Below, one piece after another: positions 7,941-11,968 of a stretch of 11,968 nucleotides of DNA (position 1 is its first letter; every line of letters starts with the position of its first letter). A program made the position numbers and the translations under genes. The notes beneath the pieces are model-generated. The model was not told the origin of the DNA. It did not search any database and saw only the letters and a program-made list of their open reading frames with translations. This DNA comes from Anaerolineae bacterium (GTDB lineage: Bacteria; Chloroflexota; Anaerolineae; UBA1429), in the NCBI GenBank assembly GCA_016928125.1, contig JAFGLK010000422.1, positions 1 to 11,968 on the forward strand, given 5' to 3'.

Positions 7941-7988
7941 GCTCACCCGGCAGCGGCTCTGTAAGAGAGGCCCCAGAGAGGAAAGCCT

Positions 7989-10961
7989 GTGGATCGTGTC
8001 TATCGCGTAGAGGTGTGCTCCAGAGAGGGGCAGCGCCCGGAGTTGGGCGGCAGCGAGCGAGTCACCGATGGGTATGTCGATGACATCGCAGCGCTGGGGA
8101 TCGAGGGCGTGCGTCGGGTGGTGCGCTCAGAGCTATACTTTCTGCGCGGAGTGCTGACGGATTCCCAGATCGCTCAGTTATGCGCCGAGTTGCTCGTTGA
8201 CCCGATCGTACAGCAGGCGAGCTTTGGTCAACTCCCCCTGGCGATCGAGGCGCCAGCAGGGGCCACGGCAATCGAGGTGGGCCTGTTGCATGGCGTCACC
8301 GACACGGTGGCTGACAACCTGCTGGCCCACGCCCATCTGATCGGCGTCACGGGCCTCCGAGCGGCCTCCACAGGCCAGCGCTACGTGCTCTACGGCCATC
8401 TGGACGAAGATCAGGCGCACCTGATCGCCCGGCGACTGCTCTGCAACGACGTGATCCAGTACTATCACATCGGCCAGTTGACGCCCCATGTGGGCGTCGA
8501 GCCGCCTGCTGTGGAGGCTCGGGCTGAGCGCATCGCGTTGAGCGGCAAAAGCGATGAGGAGCTTCTGGCTCTCTCCCGAGAGCGTCTTCTCTCGCTGGAC
8601 CTGGCCGAGATGCGAGCCATCCAAGGCTACTTTGAGGCCGAGGGGCGCGAGCCCACAGACATCGAACTGGAGAGCCTCGCTCAGACCTGGTCGGAGCACT
8701 GTGGCCACAAGACCTTCAAGGGGTTGATTGACTACGAGGAGATCGGGCCCGAGGGCGCGCGGCGAGAGCGCATCGACAGCCTGATCCGGACCCATCTGCA
8801 GGCGGCGACCAAGGCCGTGGCGGCCCCATGGGTGCGCTCGGCCTTTGTGGATAATGCGGGCATCGTGGCGTTCACGCCAGACTATGAGGTGTCGTTCAAG
8901 GTCGAGACTCACAATCACCCTTCGGCTCTCGAGCCGTTCGGCGGCGCCAACACCGGTGTAGGCGGCGTGATTCGAGATATCATGGGCGTGTCGGCGCGGC
9001 CCATTGCCAACACCGACATCCTCTGCTTCGGGCTGCTGGACACACCGATGGCCGATCTGCCCGGTGGCGTGCTCCATCCCAGGCGTATCTATGCCGGCGT
9101 GGTCGCCGGCATAGAGGACTATGGCAACAAGATGGGCATCCCCACGGTGAACGGCACGATCATCTTTGAGCCAGGTTATCTGGCGAATCCCCTGGTCTAC
9201 TGCGGCTGCCTTGGCATCGCGCCGGTGGGCTCGCATCCCCGGGGTGCGCGACCCGGCGACCTGGTGGTGGTCCTTGGCGGCCGCACAGGACGAGATGGGT
9301 TGCACGGCGCCACCTTTTCGTCGATTGAGCTCACCGACGAGACGGGCGAGACGTCGGGCGGCGCGGTCCAGATCGGCAATCCGATCACCGAAAAGATGGT
9401 GCTGGATGCCATGCTTGTGGCGCGGGACGAAGGGCTCTACACCGCCATCACCGATTGCGGCGCGGGCGGGCTCTCGTCCGCCGTCAGCGAGATGGGCCAG
9501 GAGATCGGCGCGGAGGTGCAGCTCGAGCGGGTGCCGCTCAAGTACCATGGCTTACAGCCCTGGGAGATCTGGCTGTCAGAGGCGCAGGAGCGCATGGTGA
9601 TGGCGGTGCCGCCCGAGCATGAGGCGCGACTGCGCGAGATCTGCGCGGGCTACTCGGTCGAGATGGTGGTCATTGGGCGGTTCGTCGCCGATGGTCGCCT
9701 GCACGTGCATTACGAGCATCAGACCGTCGCCGATCTGCAGATGGCCTTTCTGCACGGTGGGACGCCGCGTCGGCATCTGCAGGCGCGTTGGCAGCGGCCA
9801 TCCTATCCCGAGCCGGCCGAGGCACCAGCGCCCAGTGGGCAGGCATTGGCCGAAGCTCTGTTGGCCATCCTGGCTCATCCCAACGTGCGCAGCAAAGAGA
9901 ATGTCGTTCGGCGCTACGATCATGAGGTGCAAGGCGGCACGGTCGTCAAGCCCTTTGTGGGCCCTTGCAACGATGGGCCTTCCGATGCGACGGTGCTCAA
10001 GCCGCTGGAGGTGCACGACTCGTGGCAGGGCATCGCCATAGGCTGCGGCTTTAACCCCGCCTATGGGGCGATCGATCCCTATGCCATGGCGGTGTGCGCC
10101 ATCGACGAAGCGGTGCGCAACGTGGTGTGCGTGGGCGCCGACCCGGGGCGCATCTCCATCCTGGACAATTTCTGCTGGGGCAATCCGTTGTTGCCCGACC
10201 GCATGGGCGGTCTGGTGCGCGCCTGCAAAGGATGCTACGACGGGGCTCTGCACTATGGCGTTCCCTTTATCTCGGGCAAAGACAGTCTGAACAACGAGTA
10301 CACCGACAGCCTCACCGGTCAGCAGGTCGCCATCCCACCCTCGCTGCTCATCTCAGCCATGGGCATCGTGCCTGACGTCCGCGAGGCCTGCAGCATGGAT
10401 CTCAAAGTCGCTAGCGACTATCTCTATCTGCTTGGCGTCACCCGCCAAGAGCTGGGCGGATCGTATTACTATCGCGCCGCAGGCCTGGTAGGCAACTCGG
10501 TTCCGGGCGCGGCGCAGGCGGGGCCCGCGACGGCTCAGGCTCTACATCGCGCCATCGTAGCAGGGCTCGTGCGTGCGTGTCACGACTGCTCGGAGGGGGG
10601 CGTCGCAGTGGCTGTAGCCGAGATGGCCCTGTCAGGCCGCATGGGGGCGTGTGTCGCCTTGAACGCTTTGCCGCGTGACGAACAAGTAGAGCCCAAAGAC
10701 GACTGGCTGCTCTTCTCCGAGTCGAATGGCCGCTATGTGGTCGAAGTTGCCCCAGAGAAAGCGCAGGCCTTTGAGGCGCTCATGCGGGACATTCCCCATT
10801 CGCGGGTCGGCCAGGTGTCTGCGGAAAAGACGCTCACCTTTGGGAGCGCCCGCGCCTCTGCCGAGCCGAACGATCGGGAGGTCCTCTTCTCACTGCCTCT
10901 GGCGGCGATCGAGAGCGCCTGGAGAGGACATCTGGCCGATGAGGGAGAGAGCATCTCATGA
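7989..10961 (+). CDS. purL: FGAM synthase, PurS-like/PurL fusion (PurSL)
   Basis: 990 residues from a GTG start, supported by GAGAGG seven bases upstream. PurL converts FGAR to FGAM using ATP and glutamine-derived ammonia, the fourth step of purine synthesis, in a cytoplasmic complex with PurQ. The catalytic body carries SEHCGHKTF (235-243), ETHNHPSALEPFGGANTG (306-323), DCGAGGLSSA (489-498), LSEAQERM (529-536), SGKDSLNNEY (762-771) and HDCSEGG (865-871), matching the two tandem synthetase halves. Short PurL proteins are about 740 residues and large PurL with its own glutaminase about 1300, so this is intermediate. The extra N-terminal part of about 190 residues contains two similar stretches (about 4-76 and 93-162), each resembling PurS: a strand, a Gly-rich turn, LGIEGVRRVVRSELYF or LIGVTGLRAASTGQRY, then LLVDPIVQ or LLCNDVIQ. 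No separate purS is present. The ATGA overlap with purQ suggests coupled translation of the two subunits. Confidence 0.95.
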   Translation: MDRVYRVEVCSREGQRPELGGSERVTDGYVDDIAALGIEGVRRVVRSELYFLRGVLTDSQIAQLCAELLVDPIVQQASFGQLPLAIEAPAGATAIEVGLLHGVTDTVADNLLAHAHLIGVTGLRAASTGQRYVLYGHLDEDQAHLIARRLLCNDVIQYYHIGQLTPHVGVEPPAVEARAERIALSGKSDEELLALSRERLLSLDLAEMRAIQGYFEAEGREPTDIELESLAQTWSEHCGHKTFKGLIDYEEIGPEGARRERIDSLIRTHLQAATKAVAAPWVRSAFVDNAGIVAFTPDYEVSFKVETHNHPSALEPFGGANTGVGGVIRDIMGVSARPIANTDILCFGLLDTPMADLPGGVLHPRRIYAGVVAGIEDYGNKMGIPTVNGTIIFEPGYLANPLVYCGCLGIAPVGSHPRGARPGDLVVVLGGRTGRDGLHGATFSSIELTDETGETSGGAVQIGNPITEKMVLDAMLVARDEGLYTAITDCGAGGLSSAVSEMGQEIGAEVQLERVPLKYHGLQPWEIWLSEAQERMVMAVPPEHEARLREICAGYSVEMVVIGRFVADGRLHVHYEHQTVADLQMAFLHGGTPRRHLQARWQRPSYPEPAEAPAPSGQALAEALLAILAHPNVRSKENVVRRYDHEVQGGTVVKPFVGPCNDGPSDATVLKPLEVHDSWQGIAIGCGFNPAYGAIDPYAMAVCAIDEAVRNVVCVGADPGRISILDNFCWGNPLLPDRMGGLVRACKGCYDGALHYGVPFISGKDSLNNEYTDSLTGQQVAIPPSLLISAMGIVPDVREACSMDLKVASDYLYLLGVTRQELGGSYYYRAAGLVGNSVPGAAQAGPATAQALHRAIVAGLVRACHDCSEGGVAVAVAEMALSGRMGACVALNALPRDEQVEPKDDWLLFSESNGRYVVEVAPEKAQAFEALMRDIPHSRVGQVSAEKTLTFGSARASAEPNDREVLFSLPLAAIESAWRGHLADEGESIS

Positions 10962-11788
10962 GAACGCCTCGCGTCATGATCATGCACGCCCCAGGGACCA
11001 ATCGCGATCGCGAGGCGGCCATGGCCTGTCGGCTGGCGGGCGGCGAGCCCGAGATCGTGCATATCAACCAGCTGATCAGCGGGGCGCGCCGCCTGGCCGA
11101 TTTCCAGATGTTGGTGGTGCCGGGCGGATTCTCCTATGGAGATGATCTGGGCGCCGGGCGACTGTGGGCCAATGATCTCTATCATCGCTTCAGCGACGAA
11201 CTGGACGAGTTCGTCGCCTTGGGCAAGCCCGTATTGGGCATTTGCAATGGCTTTCAGACGCTGGTCAAGGCGGGCTATCTGCCCGGGGTCAAGGGAGCCG
11301 GCGATCGGCGCACCCAGCAAGTGACCCTGACCTTCAATCGCAGAGGCCAGTTCGAGTGTCGTTGGGTGCGCCTGCGCGCGGTGCCCGACTCCAGATGCCT
11401 GTTCACGCGAAACATGGATCAAGACATCCTGTGCCCCGTCGCGCACGGCGAGGGGCGCCTGGCTGTGCCTGACAAAGCCACGCGCGATATGCTCTGGCAA
11501 ACGGGCTTGGTTGCGCTGCAGTATGTCGCCCCAGAAGATGGCGTAGCTCGTGACGATGCCAGCGCCACGACGCCTGTGCGCGAGCGGGCAGGCTATCCAG
11601 CCAACCCCAACGGCTCGGTGGATGACATCGCCGGGATCTGCAACACCGCGGGCAACGTCTTTGGCCTGATGCCTCATCCCGAGGATCATATCTACCCGCA
11701 ACAGCACCCGCGCTGGAACCGTGGCGAGTCCGGCGGGATGGGACTCGGGCTCTTTAGAAATGGGCTTGTGGCCGCGGCTGACTTCTAG
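10958..11788 (+). CDS. purQ: FGAM synthase glutaminase subunit PurQ (long form)
   Basis: 276-residue class I glutamine amidotransferase that supplies ammonia to PurL. The start overlaps the purL stop in ATGA, favouring translational coupling and equal amounts of both subunits. Key parts: APGTNRDRE (11-19), VVPGGFSYGDDLGAG (53-67), the nucleophile elbow GICNGFQ (94-100) with Cys96, PVAHGEGR (160-167), NPNGSVDDIAGI (216-227) and LMPHPEDH (237-244) with His240 and Glu242 completing the Cys-His-Glu triad. It is about 50 residues longer than Bacillus-type PurQ (about 227), mainly from a segment before NPNGS and a longer C-terminus around HPRWNRGESGG. It also has Arg where small PurQ has Cys in the GSNCD motif. 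These traits look like the long PurQ form and fit pairing with a fused PurSL. All catalytic residues are present. Confidence 0.96.
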   Translation: MRTPRVMIMHAPGTNRDREAAMACRLAGGEPEIVHINQLISGARRLADFQMLVVPGGFSYGDDLGAGRLWANDLYHRFSDELDEFVALGKPVLGICNGFQTLVKAGYLPGVKGAGDRRTQQVTLTFNRRGQFECRWVRLRAVPDSRCLFTRNMDQDILCPVAHGEGRLAVPDKATRDMLWQTGLVALQYVAPEDGVARDDASATTPVRERAGYPANPNGSVDDIAGICNTAGNVFGLMPHPEDHIYPQQHPRWNRGESGGMGLGLFRNGLVAAADF

Positions 11789-11834
11789 ACGCAAAGCCAG
11801 GCCTCGGCTCTGCCAGCCAAACGGAATGGTATCC

Positions 11835-11968
11835 ATGCAGCCATTTACACATGCAACCTATCTTTCGCCCTTTACCTGGCGCTATGGCAGCGAGGCCATG
11901 CGCGCCATCTGGTCGGAGGTCAACAAACGACGGCTCTGGCGGCGCATTTGGGTCGCCCTGGCGACAGC
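11835..11968 (+). CDS. purB: Adenylosuccinate lyase, N-terminal part (cut by window edge)
   Basis: 44 complete codons before the right edge. The protein begins MQPFTHATYLSPFTWRYGSE and continues with MRAIWSEVNKRRLWRRIW and VALATA. The LSPF, RYGS and IWSE motifs and the Arg/Trp-rich helix match the start of adenylosuccinate lyase (PurB) of the fumarase/aspartase superfamily. PurB releases fumarate twice in purine synthesis: from SAICAR in the IMP pathway, and from adenylosuccinate made by PurA. The ATG at 11835 is used; an in-frame ATG at 11826 is equally open, and neither has a strong ribosome-binding site (GGA at 11823-11825). It follows purQ by 46 bases in the same direction with no terminator, so it likely belongs to the operon. 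The catalytic loop lies outside the window. Confidence 0.85.
   Translation, partial: MQPFTHATYLSPFTWRYGSEAMRAIWSEVNKRRLWRRIWVALAT

Noticed and set aside
7954..7972. Second small stem (GGCTCT with AGAGGCC) before purL
   Set aside because: It needs a bulge, is short, and has no tail or link to a known element.
8178..9548. 456-codon minus-strand frame inside purL, and similar ones at 4895-5752, 6407-7144, 9576-10253 and 10733-11836
   Set aside because: All are antisense to highly conserved purine enzymes and show no recognisable motifs.

Overview
The window is about 12 kb of GC-rich bacterial chromosome with densely packed, mostly co-directional genes. The proteins (a long PurL with an N-terminal PurS-like extension, a long-form PurQ beginning with an APGTNRDRE motif, a PurB N-terminus containing LSPFTWRYGSE, a solitary ComEA, a 247-residue conserved protein of unknown role) most resemble what I recall from Chloroflexota, for example Anaerolineae-type bacteria. 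That assignment is by inspection only. I see no phage, transposon, CRISPR, tRNA or rRNA sequence.

Left part, minus strand (1-1593): a tartrate/D-malate dehydrogenase of the isocitrate/isopropylmalate dehydrogenase superfamily is followed, after about 105 bases, by the N-terminal part of a major-facilitator-type membrane protein that runs off the left edge. The two could form a small catabolic unit. A 246-base divergent intergenic region separates them from the plus-strand genes. It holds a candidate promoter and an inverted repeat enclosing two direct repeats.

Middle part, plus strand (1840-4604): an M20-family metallo-hydrolase, a ComEA-like membrane-anchored DNA-binding protein (SLBB plus helix-hairpin-helix) and a conserved protein of unknown function lie in a tight row. 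A 377-base gene-free stretch follows (4605-4981). It holds two stem-loops, a very good sigma70-type promoter (TTGTCA-17-TATACT) and a roughly 155-base leader. The leader contains a possible 12-codon ORF and a terminator-like hairpin followed by a T-rich run, whose C-rich arm can alternatively pair with an upstream G run.

Right part, plus strand (4982-11968): a purine nucleotide operon, purA - guaB - purSL (PurS-like/PurL fusion) - purQ - purB (cut by the right edge). PurSL and PurQ make FGAM synthase of the de novo IMP pathway. PurB acts in IMP synthesis and again after PurA to make AMP, and GuaB commits IMP to GMP. The operon therefore combines one de novo step with both branches leaving IMP. 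purL and purQ overlap by four bases (ATGA). A stem-loop with a trailing T run lies between purA and guaB.

I found no clearly new multi-gene system. The items most worth a second look are the purA leader, the extra residues in the IMPDH flap, the tandem PurS-like extension of PurL and the uncharacterised protein next to comEA.
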